64,000 nucleotides of DNA, from NCBI RefSeq assembly GCF_018617855.1, contig NZ_JACSKY010000008.1:52656-116655 (forward strand), read 5' to 3'. Source of the stretch: Exiguobacterium qingdaonense. Its GTDB lineage: Bacteria > Bacillota > Bacilli > Exiguobacteriales > Exiguobacteriaceae. A program made the translations under genes and the position numbers. This document shows, piece after piece, positions 24,444 through 33,955 of the stretch (its first letter is position 1; every line of letters begins with the position of its first letter). The notes under the pieces were generated by a model. The model was given only the letters and a program-made list of their open reading frames with translations, was not told where the DNA came from and ran no database searches.

Positions 24444-25325
24444 ATGGAAATTGGTTTGATTGGTTTAGGAAAGATGGGCTACAATCTAGCCCTCAATTTG
24501 AGTGACCACGGTCACACGGTCATCGGCACGGACGTTGGGGACGTCACATCTGACGCGTTCACGATTGTGCCGACGCTAGAGGATGTCGTGAGCAAGCTGT
24601 CGACCCCACGCGTCGTTTGGGCGATGGTCCCTGCCGGAGACGTCACGGAAGCGGTACTCGCCGAATTGTATGAACGACTCGAGCCAGGTGACATCGTCAT
24701 CGATGGCGGGAACTCGAACTACAAACTCTCGGTCGCGCGCGCCGAACAGTTCGCCGAGAAGGAAATCAAGTTCTTTGACTGCGGAACGAGCGGTGGGACG
24801 GACGGGGCGCGACATGGCGCCTGTACGATGGTCGGGGGCGATGCGGACGCGTGGCCAACGATTGAACCGATCTTCAAAGACTTGTCTGTCGAGAACGGCT
24901 ATTTATATACCGGACCTGCCGGGAGCGGACACTTCTTGAAGATGATTCATAACGGAATCGAATACGGGATGATGCAGGCGATTGCGGAAGGATTCGACAT
25001 TTTGGAGAAGAGTCCGTTCGATTACGACTATGAACAAGTCGCACGCGTTTGGAACCATGGTTCGGTCGTCCGCTCGTGGCTCATGGAGCTTACAGAGAAC
25101 GCCTTCAAAAAAGATGCGAAGCTCGATGAGATTCGCGGGGTCATGCATTCGTCCGGTGAAGGCAAATGGACGATTGAAACAGCGCTCGACCTTCAAGCAG
25201 CCGCACCGGTCATCGCCTTGTCACTCATGATGCGCTATCGTTCACTCGAAGACGATACGTTCTCAGGGAAAGTCGTCGCCGCGCTCCGTAACGAGTTCGG
25301 TGGTCACTCGGTCGTCAAGAAGTAA
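24444..25325 (+). CDS. gnd: 6-phosphogluconate dehydrogenase, decarboxylating, short NAD-type
   Basis: A 293-residue enzyme oxidising 6-phosphogluconate to ribulose-5-phosphate with loss of CO2. The nucleotide motif GLIGLGKMGYNLALNL, the substrate block DGGNSNYKLS, GTSGGTDGARHG and the catalytic Lys region GHFLKMIHNGIEYGMM are all present. It is the intact paralogue of the split gene at 15887-17627. Followed by gluconate permease and gluconokinase genes in the same direction, it completes a route from external gluconate into the pentose phosphate pathway. GGGGTGAAG precedes the ATG. Probably controlled by the RpiR-type regulator. Confidence 0.92.
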   Translation: MEIGLIGLGKMGYNLALNLSDHGHTVIGTDVGDVTSDAFTIVPTLEDVVSKLSTPRVVWAMVPAGDVTEAVLAELYERLEPGDIVIDGGNSNYKLSVARAEQFAEKEIKFFDCGTSGGTDGARHGACTMVGGDADAWPTIEPIFKDLSVENGYLYTGPAGSGHFLKMIHNGIEYGMMQAIAEGFDILEKSPFDYDYEQVARVWNHGSVVRSWLMELTENAFKKDAKLDEIRGVMHSSGEGKWTIETALDLQAAAPVIALSLMMRYRSLEDDTFSGKVVAALRNEFGGHSVVKK

Positions 25326-25332
25326 CATCTGT

Positions 25333-25362
25333 GGAAAAGGTCACGGGGAGTTGGCCTTTTCC
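25333..25362 (+). terminator. Terminator-like hairpin between gnd and gntP
   Basis: GGAAAAGG and CCTTTTCC flank a 14-nt loop with one further G-C type pair; only a short T run follows. It could end or attenuate transcription before gntP. Confidence 0.55.
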
Positions 25363-25374
25363 TTTGTAAAAAAC

Positions 25375-25388
25375 TGTAAACGGTTACA
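25375..25388. promoter_or_regulatory. cre site upstream of gntP
   Basis: TGTAAACGGTTACA matches the CcpA consensus TGWAANCGNTNWCA at every position. It lies 27 nt before the gntP start codon, so gluconate uptake is likely subject to glucose repression. Confidence 0.8.
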
Positions 25389-25414
25389 TAATTGAAATGT
25401 AGGGGGACTACTTT

Positions 25415-26758
25415 ATGTCTGGATCAACACTTATTATGATCGCCTTAGCCGGGATCTTTTTGCTCTTATTTTTAGTCATTCGAACGAAGCTCCACGCGTT
25501 CGTTTCCTTGTTACTCGTCAGCTTGATCGTCGGGGTTGCGGCCGGTATGCCACTCGGGGATGTCATTGCCTCCATCCAGAACGGGATGGGCGGGACACTC
25601 GGCTTCGTCGCCGTCGTCGTCGGTCTCGGCGCGATGTTCGGGAAGATGCTCGAAGTGTCAGGCGGCGCGGAACGGCTCGCCCAGACGCTCGTCAGCAAGT
25701 TCGGTGAAGACAAGGCACAATGGGCACTCGGGATTACCGGCTTCATCGTCGCCGTCCCAGTCTTCTTCGATGTCGGTTTCATCATTCTCGTCCCGATCGT
25801 ATACGGTCTCGCCAAAAAGACGGGACGCTCACTTCTCTACTATGGGATTCCGCTCCTCGCGGGTCTCGCGGTCACGCACAGTTTCATCCCACCGACACCA
25901 GGTCCAATTGCTGTTGCCAACTTGATTGGGGCTGACCTCGGTTGGGTCATCTTGTTCGGTGTCCTCGCCGGGATTCCATCGATGATTTTAGCCGGTCCTG
26001 TTTTTGGGAAGTATATTGCTAAAAAGATTCACGTGACGATTCCCGACTATATGGAGTTCAAAGAAATCGATACATCAAAAGAATTGCCGAGCTTCAAAAT
26101 GATTTTATCGCTCATCTTGATTCCGCTCGTCTTGATTTTAGCGAACACACTGTCAGCGGTTCTCTTGGATGAAGGCAACGCGGTCCGTGACTTCTTGACA
26201 TTCCTCGGACACCCGTTCGTCGCCTTGACGATTGCGACGCTCCTCACGTTCGTCTTCCTCGGGACACGACGTGGTTACTCACGTGACGAGGTACAAGAGA
26301 TTGCAACGAAAGCACTCGAACCAGCCGGAATCATCATCCTCGTCACAGGAGCCGGCGGTGTGTTCAAACAAGTACTCATCGATTCAGGCGTTGGTGACGT
26401 GCTCGGTGAGATGATGGCCGGTTCACCACTTCCGGCAATCGTCCTCGCCTTCTTGATTGCGACGGTCGTCCGTGTCGCCCAAGGGTCGGCAACGGTTTCG
26501 ATGGTCACGGCAGCCGGACTCATCACACCGTTACTTGAAATTCAAAACATTACGGGCGCGGCACTCGGTTTGATCGTCATCGCCATCGCCTCAGGGGCGA
26601 CTGTCCTCTCACACGTCAACGACTCAGGCTTCTGGCTCGTCAACCGTTACTTCGGTCTCGACGTGAAAGACACGCTCAAGTCGTGGACGATCATGGAGAC
26701 GATTATTGGACTTACCGGCTTTGCCGTCGTGTTCTTGATTAGCCTATTCATCATCTAA
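25415..26758 (+). CDS. gntP: Gluconate permease, GntP family
   Basis: A 447-residue secondary transporter with about 12 hydrophobic segments. Family features include GLGAMFGKMLEVSGGAERLA, PVFFDVGFIILVPIVY and the C-terminal HVNDSGFWLVNRYFGL. It imports gluconate by proton symport in known members. A perfect cre site and a GGGGG ribosome-site region lie upstream, and gluconokinase begins 16 nt after its stop codon. Confidence 0.92.
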   Translation: MSGSTLIMIALAGIFLLLFLVIRTKLHAFVSLLLVSLIVGVAAGMPLGDVIASIQNGMGGTLGFVAVVVGLGAMFGKMLEVSGGAERLAQTLVSKFGEDKAQWALGITGFIVAVPVFFDVGFIILVPIVYGLAKKTGRSLLYYGIPLLAGLAVTHSFIPPTPGPIAVANLIGADLGWVILFGVLAGIPSMILAGPVFGKYIAKKIHVTIPDYMEFKEIDTSKELPSFKMILSLILIPLVLILANTLSAVLLDEGNAVRDFLTFLGHPFVALTIATLLTFVFLGTRRGYSRDEVQEIATKALEPAGIIILVTGAGGVFKQVLIDSGVGDVLGEMMAGSPLPAIVLAFLIATVVRVAQGSATVSMVTAAGLITPLLEIQNITGAALGLIVIAIASGATVLSHVNDSGFWLVNRYFGLDVKDTLKSWTIMETIIGLTGFAVVFLISLFII

Positions 26759-26774
26759 GTTAGGAAGTGATTGT

Positions 26775-28274
26775 GTGTTTACGATTGGGGTCGATATCGG
26801 GACGACGAGTACGAAAGCCGTCCTGTTCAACGGTCATCAACAACTGGCGGTACATAACGTGTTGTATCCGCTTCTCACGCCCGATACGGAGACGGCCGAG
26901 CAAGACCCGGTCGTCATCTATGGGGCCGTGCTCGAAGCCGTCTCGGCGGTCCGTGCCAAAGCGGACGGTCCGATTCGCTTCGCATCGTTCAGCTCGGCGA
27001 TGCATAGTTTGATTGCGCTTGATGCGGCAGGACGTCCGCTCACAAACAGCATCACGTGGGCCGACAGTCGGTCGAATCCTTATACGCAAGAAATCAAACG
27101 CGACGTTGACGCGAGCGCTCTCCATATGCGCACCGGTACCCCGGTCCATCCGATGGCACCGCTGTCGAAATTGCGCTGGTTGAAATCAGAACATCCTGAC
27201 GTCTTTGAACAGACAGCCAAGTTCGTCTCCATCAAAGAGTATGTCTTCTATCGGTTGACGGGACGCTTCGTCGTCGATCACTCTATCGCTTCGGCGACAG
27301 GACTGTTCAATTTGAAACAACAAGATTGGGACGTGGAGGCACTTGCAATCGCTGGTGTGACACCAGAACGTTTGTCTGAACTCGTGCCGACGACAGAGAT
27401 ATTACACGTAACGCCTGACGTGACCGAGACGCTCGGCTGGGACTTCCCGCTCGTCATCGGGGCAAGTGACGGCGTGCTCTCAAACCTCGGGGTCGGTGCC
27501 TTCGAAAAAGGGATCGTCGCCGTGACAATCGGGACGAGTGGTGCCATCCGGACAGTCGTCTCGGAACCGGTCGAAGATCCGAAAGGTCGCATCTTCTGTT
27601 ATGCGCTGACGGATAAGCATTGGGTAATCGGTGGTCCGGTCAATAACGGCGGGATCATCCTCCGCTGGCTCCGTGACGAGTTTGCGGCGAGCGAGGTCGA
27701 GACGGCGAAACGGCTCGGCATCGACGCGTACGACGTGTTGACGCGAATCGCCGAGACGGTCAAACCAGGTGCCGACGGACTGTTGTTCCATCCGTATTTG
27801 ATGGGTGAACGGGCTCCACTTTGGAATTCGAACGCTCGCGGTTCCTTCTTCGGACTCAGCATTCACCATAAGCGCGAACACTTCATCCGCGCCGTGTTAG
27901 AAGGAGTCATCTTTAACCTGTATACGGTCATGCTCGCACTCGATGAGTTGACGGGCGCCCCGAACCGCATTCATGCGACGGGAGGGTTCGCCCAGTCAAG
28001 TTTATGGCGTCAGATGATGGCAGATATCTTCGATACACCGGTCGTCGTACCGGAGAGTCACGAGAGCTCATGTCTCGGTGCGATCATGCTCGGAGAATAC
28101 GCCTTTGGGGACATCGAGGAATTTCAAGAGGTTCCGCAAGTGACCCACGAACATGCCCCAAGCATGGAAGCGACGAACGTATATCGCGAGCTCTTGCCGA
28201 TCTACATTCGGCTATCGCGTCACCTGTCAGAAGAGTATGAAGCCATTTCAGCGTTTCAGCGGAAGCATGTATGA
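26775..28274 (+). CDS. gntK: Gluconokinase, FGGY family
   Basis: A 499-residue carbohydrate kinase that makes 6-phosphogluconate. The N-terminal phosphate motif GVDIGTTSTKAVLF, the substrate region WADSRSNPY and the C-terminal ATGGFAQSSLWRQMMADIF are typical of Bacillus GntK. It starts with GTG, with AGGA about 9 nt upstream, and is the last gene of the gluconate group before a strong terminator. Confidence 0.92.
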   Translation: MFTIGVDIGTTSTKAVLFNGHQQLAVHNVLYPLLTPDTETAEQDPVVIYGAVLEAVSAVRAKADGPIRFASFSSAMHSLIALDAAGRPLTNSITWADSRSNPYTQEIKRDVDASALHMRTGTPVHPMAPLSKLRWLKSEHPDVFEQTAKFVSIKEYVFYRLTGRFVVDHSIASATGLFNLKQQDWDVEALAIAGVTPERLSELVPTTEILHVTPDVTETLGWDFPLVIGASDGVLSNLGVGAFEKGIVAVTIGTSGAIRTVVSEPVEDPKGRIFCYALTDKHWVIGGPVNNGGIILRWLRDEFAASEVETAKRLGIDAYDVLTRIAETVKPGADGLLFHPYLMGERAPLWNSNARGSFFGLSIHHKREHFIRAVLEGVIFNLYTVMLALDELTGAPNRIHATGGFAQSSLWRQMMADIFDTPVVVPESHESSCLGAIMLGEYAFGDIEEFQEVPQVTHEHAPSMEATNVYRELLPIYIRLSRHLSEEYEAISAFQRKHV

Positions 28275-28304
28275 AAAACCGAGTCCTCGAGGGGCTCGGT
28301 TTTT
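28274..28304 (+). terminator. Strong terminator after gntK
   Basis: AAAAACCGAG and CTCGGTTTTT pair around a short loop, overlapping the gntK stop codon. It can work in both directions. Confidence 0.92.
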
Positions 28305-28446
28305 GATTACCCGCCATGTCTTGACGATTGTCCGTCGTACTTCTACACTATAGTTCATCATTCGCTAAGCGTGCATACATTCCAAAGAGGGATCTATTTT
28401 CAATATCTGATTCACCATATACACGTAGTTGATAGAGGAGGAATTC

Positions 28447-28920
28447 ATGATGACATTCACAACGACCCGCTGCCTCATCCGGCCGTTCGAGCGACATGAT
28501 ATCGAGCCGTTCATGACCTATCGGAACGACTTGGAATGGATGAAATACCAATCGTTCAAAGGACTCACCCTTGAAGAATACGAGAACGCATTACTCGGTG
28601 AACAATCGATTATAAACGGCACGCAACTCGCCATCATCGATTTGGAGACAAGTGAACTGATCGGTGATTTGTACATCCAGCAAGAAGACACAACATACTG
28701 GATCGGTTACACCATCACACCTACGCGTGCTCGCCAAGGCTATGCGTTCGAAGTGATGTCGGAGTTGATTCGTCACTTGGCTGAACGAGGAGCAAAAGAG
28801 TTCAAAGTCGGTGTTCTTGAGACGAACGAGGCGTCCATCGCGCTATTGAAAAAATTGAATTTCAGCTATTTCGCGACAGAGCTCGACGAAGAAATTTATC
28901 GTTTGGATGCTACGTGTTAA
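28447..28920 (+). CDS. GNAT family N-acetyltransferase (RimJ/RimL type)
   Basis: A 157-residue acetyltransferase. TTRCLIRPFERHDIEPF opens the fold and IGYTITPTRARQGYAFEVM contains the acetyl-CoA pyrophosphate loop (RxxGYA). The neighbouring VLETNEASIALLKKLNF matches the end of motif B. The acceptor, a protein N-terminus or small molecule, is unknown. GAGGAGG lies 5 nt upstream of the ATG at 28447. It stands alone after the gntK terminator. Confidence 0.88.
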   Translation: MMTFTTTRCLIRPFERHDIEPFMTYRNDLEWMKYQSFKGLTLEEYENALLGEQSIINGTQLAIIDLETSELIGDLYIQQEDTTYWIGYTITPTRARQGYAFEVMSELIRHLAERGAKEFKVGVLETNEASIALLKKLNFSYFATELDEEIYRLDATC

Positions 28921-29051
28921 GGTGGGTTGCATCGGCTTGACGTAAACGCACTCGATGGCGTCATATTCGTATATACGTTTCGAACGTTAGAAGGGTCCAA
29001 CCTTCAGGATGAAGCAGTCTACATGATATTTTTGCCTGATCCCCCATAACT
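28921..29051. other. Short non-coding stretch without recognised content
   Basis: I see no gene, repeat or clear regulatory site between the acetyltransferase and the following hairpin. Base use resembles coding DNA, so it may be a decayed gene end, but no reading frame of note remains. Confidence 0.4.
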
Positions 29052-29084
29052 AAAAAGCGTATCCGCTTCACCGATACGCTTTTC
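29052..29084. terminator. Bidirectional terminator
   Basis: AAAAGCGTATC and GATACGCTTTT flank a 9-10 nt loop, between the convergent acetyltransferase and diguanylate cyclase genes. Confidence 0.85.
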
Positions 29085-29098
29085 ATGAGGGGCTATGT

Positions 29099-30175
29099 TT
29101 ATTGGACGTATTCTATACTTTCATTGATATGCGTACGATTTCTGCCACTATTTTTTGCCTGATATAAGCAGTCATCGGCTACATGTACCATCTTATGAAG
29201 GTCTTCGCTCTTCCCGTTCGCTATCCCGATAGACACCGATATATGGATACGTTGTTGGTCCAATAGTTTGAACTTATGTTTCGAAATACTGTCCCGAATC
29301 CGCTCTGCCACCTTGACGATCTCGGTCTGAGAGAGCATCGGAATCAAAATACCGAACTCTTCCCCGCCAATCCGTGCTTTGATATCATGCTCCCTCGTCT
29401 CACGGTGCATCAGTTCTGCAAATTGCTTTAAAATCTCATCCCCGTTCGCATGACCATAACGATCGTTGATTTGTTTGAAGTGATCGATATCTAACATCAG
29501 TACGTTGCAAGTTGCATAACGCTCTTTCATTTTCTTCATCTGCATTTCCCATGCGCGACGATTGGCCAATCCCGTCAAATGGTCTGTTTCAGCTGATATT
29601 TTGTATTCTCTTACACGATGGTTAATCAAATAAACATCGATGTTTAACACTGTGATCAGTAGCCCAACAGGCAAACTGATACACATGACCAATATGGCGA
29701 CATTCACCGCCGGTAGAGTAAATCCACCATTTACATAAATCGTGATACTCACCACTAGACTTGCCCAAAGATTCATGACCATCCCGAACTTAAGGAAGTG
29801 GTGATCGAACGTACGAATCCGATATAACATGACGATGCCGCCTGCGATTATAAAAATGGCTACACATGCCATGACTGCTTGAACATTGAATCCGAAACTG
29901 AATCGATAGATCGAAATGATTGTCGCGGCAATGAACATCGGAGACACCAATCGGTAAAAGCCGAGGAGAATGAATACAAGATAGCGAAAGTCGATTTTCA
30001 CCACGTCTTCATAGAGGACACCATGCGAGATCAAAAAGATACCTAAATAACCGGATAAGATTCCGACTATCACGTGTTTACTCTTTTCATGTTTAGTAGG
30101 ATAATTCACAATTTTCGATATGAAATAAATACCTGTGAATGAAATACATGAATTTGCAAGTAGCTGAATGAACAT
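29099..30175 (-). CDS. Membrane-bound diguanylate cyclase (GGEEF)
   Basis: A 358-residue protein with about six N-terminal membrane helices (residues 1-190) resembling a 5TM-LYT-type receptor, then a GGDEF domain. The catalytic motif is IGGEEFGIL, the start DHLTGLANRRAW and metal-binding DIDHFKQINDRYGHANGD are intact, so it is likely an active cyclase making cyclic-di-GMP. No I-site RxxD is obvious directly before the motif (KARIGGEEF follows REHD, which could be a variant RxxD). GGAGG is 10 nt before the ATG. Confidence 0.88.
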   Translation of the reverse strand: MFIQLLANSCISFTGIYFISKIVNYPTKHEKSKHVIVGILSGYLGIFLISHGVLYEDVVKIDFRYLVFILLGFYRLVSPMFIAATIISIYRFSFGFNVQAVMACVAIFIIAGGIVMLYRIRTFDHHFLKFGMVMNLWASLVVSITIYVNGGFTLPAVNVAILVMCISLPVGLLITVLNIDVYLINHRVREYKISAETDHLTGLANRRAWEMQMKKMKERYATCNVLMLDIDHFKQINDRYGHANGDEILKQFAELMHRETREHDIKARIGGEEFGILIPMLSQTEIVKVAERIRDSISKHKFKLLDQQRIHISVSIGIANGKSEDLHKMVHVADDCLYQAKNSGRNRTHINESIEYVQ

Positions 30176-30316
30176 CGCATGGTCACCTCCAGTGCCCGTT
30201 AAATAAATTAAAATATATTAGTATCAAAAATAAAGAAATTGTTACTAATATTTTCACTTTATTTATAATTAATTACAATAGAGGTTTTGATAAAGAAGGA
30301 AATTGGATATCCATTT

Positions 30317-30844
30317 TTATGTTGGTTCTCGCTCGTAAGTCAACATCATGAACTGGCCATATACTTGCTGATTCATCAACCGTAGCTTCGTTTCTTTCGT
30401 CCCGTTCGGAAAAAGCGGGATTCCCGCCCCTAACACGACCGGTGCAACCGCAATCTCGTAACGGTCAATCAACTCATGTCGCATCGCAGATTGAATCACT
30501 TCCCCGCCGCCGACGAGCCATATATCTTCTTTGACTTCCGCTTTCAATCGATGAATCAGTTGATCGATCGGCTCATCCGTGAACGTGACATGATCCGCCT
30601 TGCGGTCTGGGTTTCTCGTCATCACAAAGTTAGGGATATCGGCGTACGGATATGCTTCAGATAAATGTAGGATCTCGTCGTATGTCCTTCTTCCCATCAC
30701 TACGGCACCGACCGTCTTGTAAAAGTCAGCGTACCCGTTGTCCCCCTCACCTTCTACTTCAAATAACCAATCGAGTTTATCGTCCGTTCGAGCGATTTGC
30801 CCGTCCAAACTCATCGCAATATACAATACAACATGCGGCATCAT
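30317..30844 (-). CDS. Dihydrofolate reductase-like (RibD C-terminal family) protein
   Basis: A 175-residue protein of the family that includes YyaP and YwjB of Bacillus. VVLYIAMSLDGQIAR opens the nucleotide-binding fold, VVMGRRTYDEILH and DIWLVGGGEVIQSAM complete the NADPH site. The reaction in this subfamily is not established; it is not a housekeeping DHFR because the folate Asp/Glu context differs. GGAGG lies 5 nt before the ATG. Single gene unit. Confidence 0.83.
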   Translation of the reverse strand: MMPHVVLYIAMSLDGQIARTDDKLDWLFEVEGEGDNGYADFYKTVGAVVMGRRTYDEILHLSEAYPYADIPNFVMTRNPDRKADHVTFTDEPIDQLIHRLKAEVKEDIWLVGGGEVIQSAMRHELIDRYEIAVAPVVLGAGIPLFPNGTKETKLRLMNQQVYGQFMMLTYEREPT

Positions 30845-30952
30845 ACACTCCTCCTTTACTTGTTATACATTTAGATTACTAGAGAATGATGAATAAGCGA
30901 TATGAGAAACATACATCGTACCCTTTCAGCACGATTTAGATGAAGGCTAAAA

Positions 30953-30976
30953 AGGCTCAACCACAAGGTTGAGCCT
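30953..30976 (-). terminator. Terminator of the alpha-glucoside PTS operon
   Basis: AGGCTCAACC and GGTTGAGCCT flank a 4-nt loop; the minus strand continues with TTTTTAG. It starts 4 nt after the EIICB stop codon. Confidence 0.9.
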
Positions 30977-30980
30977 CCAG

Positions 30981-32534
30981 TCAATTCGCTTCATCCATCT
31001 CTTTATGGATGCGCAGCAATTCATTCTTGTAAAGGTCAGAACGTCCTCCAAAGATTGCTTGAATATTGTTTTTCACTTTAACGACACCTGCCGCGCCAAG
31101 CGCTTTCAACTCATCTTCATCGATTTGAGAGATGTCTTTCACTTCAACACGGAGTCGGGTGAAGCAGGCATCGATGTCGACGATGTTATCTCGTCCTCCG
31201 AGTGCCTCCTCAATCGCAAGCGCAGTCGTTTGGATCGCAGACTGTCCTGATTTTTTATCATTGTAGTCTTTCCGCGTAAACAGTTTTGCTTCTTGACCGC
31301 CACGACCCGGTGTCGCCAAGTTCCATTTCTTGATTGCGAACGTAAAGATACCGTAGTAGACGATAAAGAAACCGATCCCGACGACGATATTCATCCACCA
31401 ACGCGGTGTGCCTGGTAAGACGTTCACTAAAATATAATCAATCAGTCCCGATCCACCAGCCCAGCCAATATGAGTATCGAGCGCATACATGAGCGCAAAG
31501 GAGATTCCTGTCAACACACTATGGACCACATAGAGAAGTGGTGCGACGAACAAGAATGTGAACTCGATTGGTTCCGTGATTCCCGTCAAGAACGCTGTAC
31601 CAGCGGCAGCAATCAACAGACCCCGTACGACAGGACGTTTGTCCGGATCTGCTTGACGATACATGGCGAGCGCCGCTCCAAGAAGACCGAACATGATGAT
31701 CGGGAACTTCCCTGACATGAAACGTCCAGCCGTCACTTCAACGCCTTCCGCAATTTGAGCGAGGAAAATGTATTGATCACCATTCACGACCGCTTCACCG
31801 ACCGTCGCCGTCCCACCGAGAGACGTCCAAAGGAACGGTGCGTACCAAATGTGATGCAAGCCTGTTGGAATGAGCAATCGTTCCAACATTCCATATAATC
31901 CGACATACGCCGGATTCGTCGCATCGCTCGCGATGACGTTTGCCATCGCCGTCAATGCCGATTGAATCGGTGGCCAGATGAGCATCATGACAAATCCAAG
32001 TATGATTGAGAAGAAGACCATGACAATTCCGACAGACCGATCACCTGCAAAGAACCCTAACACTTCCGGTGGATTGAATGTATGGAACTTTTTGTATACC
32101 CATACCGCGAGCAATCCGACAGCTATTCCGCCTAGTACTCCCGTTTCAAGAGAAGGAATACCGAGTAGCATGCCATATTCGCCACTCTCAGCCGCCATTT
32201 CTGCCGTAATGCCAAGTGAGATCGAGATTGTCGTGTTCATAATGACATATCCGACAAGTGCAGCGAGCGCGGCAATCCCTGATCCTCCTGACAATCCGAC
32301 AGCGACCCCGATTGCAAAAATAATCGGTAAGTTCACGAAAATACTAAGTCCAATTTGTAACATCCCAGCACTGATCGCTTCAATCGTGTCATTCTGTAAA
32401 AACGTCCAACTGTCTGCAAGCGGTCCTGTGAGCGCTGCCCCTAGCCCGAGCAATATACCTGCTGCCGGTAGTAAAGCAACCGGCACCATGAGCGCTTTAC
32501 CGAACTTTTGGAAAACTCCAAACCATTGACTCAT
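30981..32534 (-). CDS. malP: PTS alpha-glucoside (maltose-type) EIICB component
   Basis: A 517-residue PTS permease of the glucose superfamily. The EIIC domain (about 1-420) has the start FGVFQKFGKALMVPVALLPAAG and the sugar-site GITEPIEFTF; the C-terminal EIIB domain carries the phosphocysteine in IDACFTRLRV. No EIIA domain is attached, so EIIA-Glc of another system is probably used. The upstream gene encodes a GH4 6-phospho-alpha-glucosidase, which matches MalP/GlvC of Bacillus and suggests maltose as substrate. The ATG at 32534 is preferred over a GTG three codons earlier. Confidence 0.87.
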   Translation of the reverse strand: MSQWFGVFQKFGKALMVPVALLPAAGILLGLGAALTGPLADSWTFLQNDTIEAISAGMLQIGLSIFVNLPIIFAIGVAVGLSGGSGIAALAALVGYVIMNTTISISLGITAEMAAESGEYGMLLGIPSLETGVLGGIAVGLLAVWVYKKFHTFNPPEVLGFFAGDRSVGIVMVFFSIILGFVMMLIWPPIQSALTAMANVIASDATNPAYVGLYGMLERLLIPTGLHHIWYAPFLWTSLGGTATVGEAVVNGDQYIFLAQIAEGVEVTAGRFMSGKFPIIMFGLLGAALAMYRQADPDKRPVVRGLLIAAAGTAFLTGITEPIEFTFLFVAPLLYVVHSVLTGISFALMYALDTHIGWAGGSGLIDYILVNVLPGTPRWWMNIVVGIGFFIVYYGIFTFAIKKWNLATPGRGGQEAKLFTRKDYNDKKSGQSAIQTTALAIEEALGGRDNIVDIDACFTRLRVEVKDISQIDEDELKALGAAGVVKVKNNIQAIFGGRSDLYKNELLRIHKEMDEAN

Positions 32535-32552
32535 TCGATTCACTCCTTATGT

Positions 32553-32566
32553 TGTAAGCGTTATCA
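32553..32566. promoter_or_regulatory. cre site between malA and malP
   Basis: TGTAAGCGTTATCA fits the CcpA consensus TGWAANCGNTNWCA at every position. It lies inside the operon, 19 nt upstream of the malP start, where bound CcpA could act as a transcription roadblock or control an internal promoter. Confidence 0.75.
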
Positions 32567-32578
32567 TTTTTGACATAG

Positions 32579-32598
32579 AGAAAGGGGAAATCCCCTTT
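32579..32598 (-). other. 8-bp hairpin after malA
   Basis: GAAAGGGG pairs with CCCCTTTC around AAAT, 4 nt after the malA stop codon and upstream of the internal cre site. It may attenuate or process the malA-malP transcript. Confidence 0.6.
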
Positions 32599-32602
32599 CT
32601 TG

Positions 32603-33955
32603 TTAACGTATTGAAACCGGTTCTGAAGAATGCAACTCTGGCCAATATGATTTGTTCTCGGCAATCAAATCATCCAAGATTTGACGTGCCACTGGTGCAT
32701 CGACGACTGTACGATTGAGTGTGAGCGCTTGAAGTGCTTTTTCGTAGCTGTTCTCAAAATACGCATCGACGACGAGTTGTTCATAAGCAAGCTGTCCTTC
32801 AATCATTCCTTTATAGAAACGAGGTATCTTACCGACAGCGAATGGTTTTGGTCCCCGATTCGTCAACATCGCCGGTACCTCGACCATCGCATCGTCTGGG
32901 AGGTTGGCGATGATCCCATCATTTTTCACCATGACGATAAAAATATCACCATTGTTGTAAGCGAGTGATGCCGCAACCCGAATCATATAGCAACCGTGGA
33001 TGTCGACTTCAAGATGAACATTCTCGAGTGAGTCATCCGCAATGATTTGGTCACACATTGAGAAGACACGCTCTTGACGTCCGTTGATGACTTGACGTGC
33101 CCGCGTATTCGTGACGTCCTCTTTTTCTGCCATCTCTGATGGGTACAAGTAATATTGAAGGTACGTGTTCGGCAAATACTCCGGGAAGTCCGTGAGCATC
33201 TTCTCGACTTGCTTGAACGTCTTGATCCAAGACGGGTCATTCGCGATTTCCGAATCTTCCGGGATGAAGCCGTCTTCCAAAATGGCACGTTTGATGTCTT
33301 CCGTGAGTTCATTTCCTTCCTTGTCGAAGATGCCTGTGAACCAGCCGAAGTGATTCAGTCCGAAATATTCTGGAACGAGATCCCAAATCTCTTTTCCGAG
33401 AATCTTCGCATAGCTCACCATGATGGCTGCCGGCATGTCACAAATGTTCAATATCTTTTGATCGTTCGGATACGCACGCTTGAGCGCCTCTGCGACGATG
33501 GCGGCAGGGTTCGTGTAGTTTAAAATCCAACCGTCCGGTGATCCAGATCGAATGTCCGAAACGAGCTCAATCATGTCCCCGATCGAACGCATCCCGTACG
33601 ACATCCCACCTGGTCCACACGTCTCTTGTCCCACCACGCCATGACGAAGCGGAATCTGTTCATCTTTTTCGCGCATTTCCAAACCGCCCGTTCGAATTTG
33701 AACGAAAAAGAAGTCCTTATCCTTAAAGGCATATTCCTTATCCGTCGTGTATTCGAATGACTCTAGCTCTGGGTAATGCTCACGCAAGATGACTTCACTC
33801 GCTTTGGCGACACGTTCTTGACGCAATTCATCTGTATCGTAAAACGTGATGGAACGAAGTGGGAAGTGTGCCTTTTCCTCAATCAAACTCATGATCATGC
33901 CGATCGTGTACGTACTACCTCCACCGACGACGACGAGACGCTGTGGTTTTTTCAT
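32603..33955 (-). CDS. malA: 6-phospho-alpha-glucosidase, GH4 family
   Basis: A 450-residue GH4 enzyme that hydrolyses alpha-glucoside-6-phosphates using NAD and a divalent metal. VVVGGGSTYTIGMIMSL binds NAD, NYTNPAAIVAEAL and NICDMPAAIM are family motifs with the metal-ligand Cys, and LNHFGWFTG carries the His ligand. It splits what MalP imports. It is the first gene of the minus-strand pair and is divergent from the GntR regulator across a 143-nt region, a classic regulator-target layout. Confidence 0.92.
   Translation of the reverse strand: MKKPQRLVVVGGGSTYTIGMIMSLIEEKAHFPLRSITFYDTDELRQERVAKASEVILREHYPELESFEYTTDKEYAFKDKDFFFVQIRTGGLEMREKDEQIPLRHGVVGQETCGPGGMSYGMRSIGDMIELVSDIRSGSPDGWILNYTNPAAIVAEALKRAYPNDQKILNICDMPAAIMVSYAKILGKEIWDLVPEYFGLNHFGWFTGIFDKEGNELTEDIKRAILEDGFIPEDSEIANDPSWIKTFKQVEKMLTDFPEYLPNTYLQYYLYPSEMAEKEDVTNTRARQVINGRQERVFSMCDQIIADDSLENVHLEVDIHGCYMIRVAASLAYNNGDIFIVMVKNDGIIANLPDDAMVEVPAMLTNRGPKPFAVGKIPRFYKGMIEGQLAYEQLVVDAYFENSYEKALQALTLNRTVVDAPVARQILDDLIAENKSYWPELHSSEPVSIR

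Noticed and set aside
31978..32529. Plus-strand frame of 183 codons antisense to malP
   Set aside because: Mirror frame of a real membrane gene; Pro/Ser-rich product without family.
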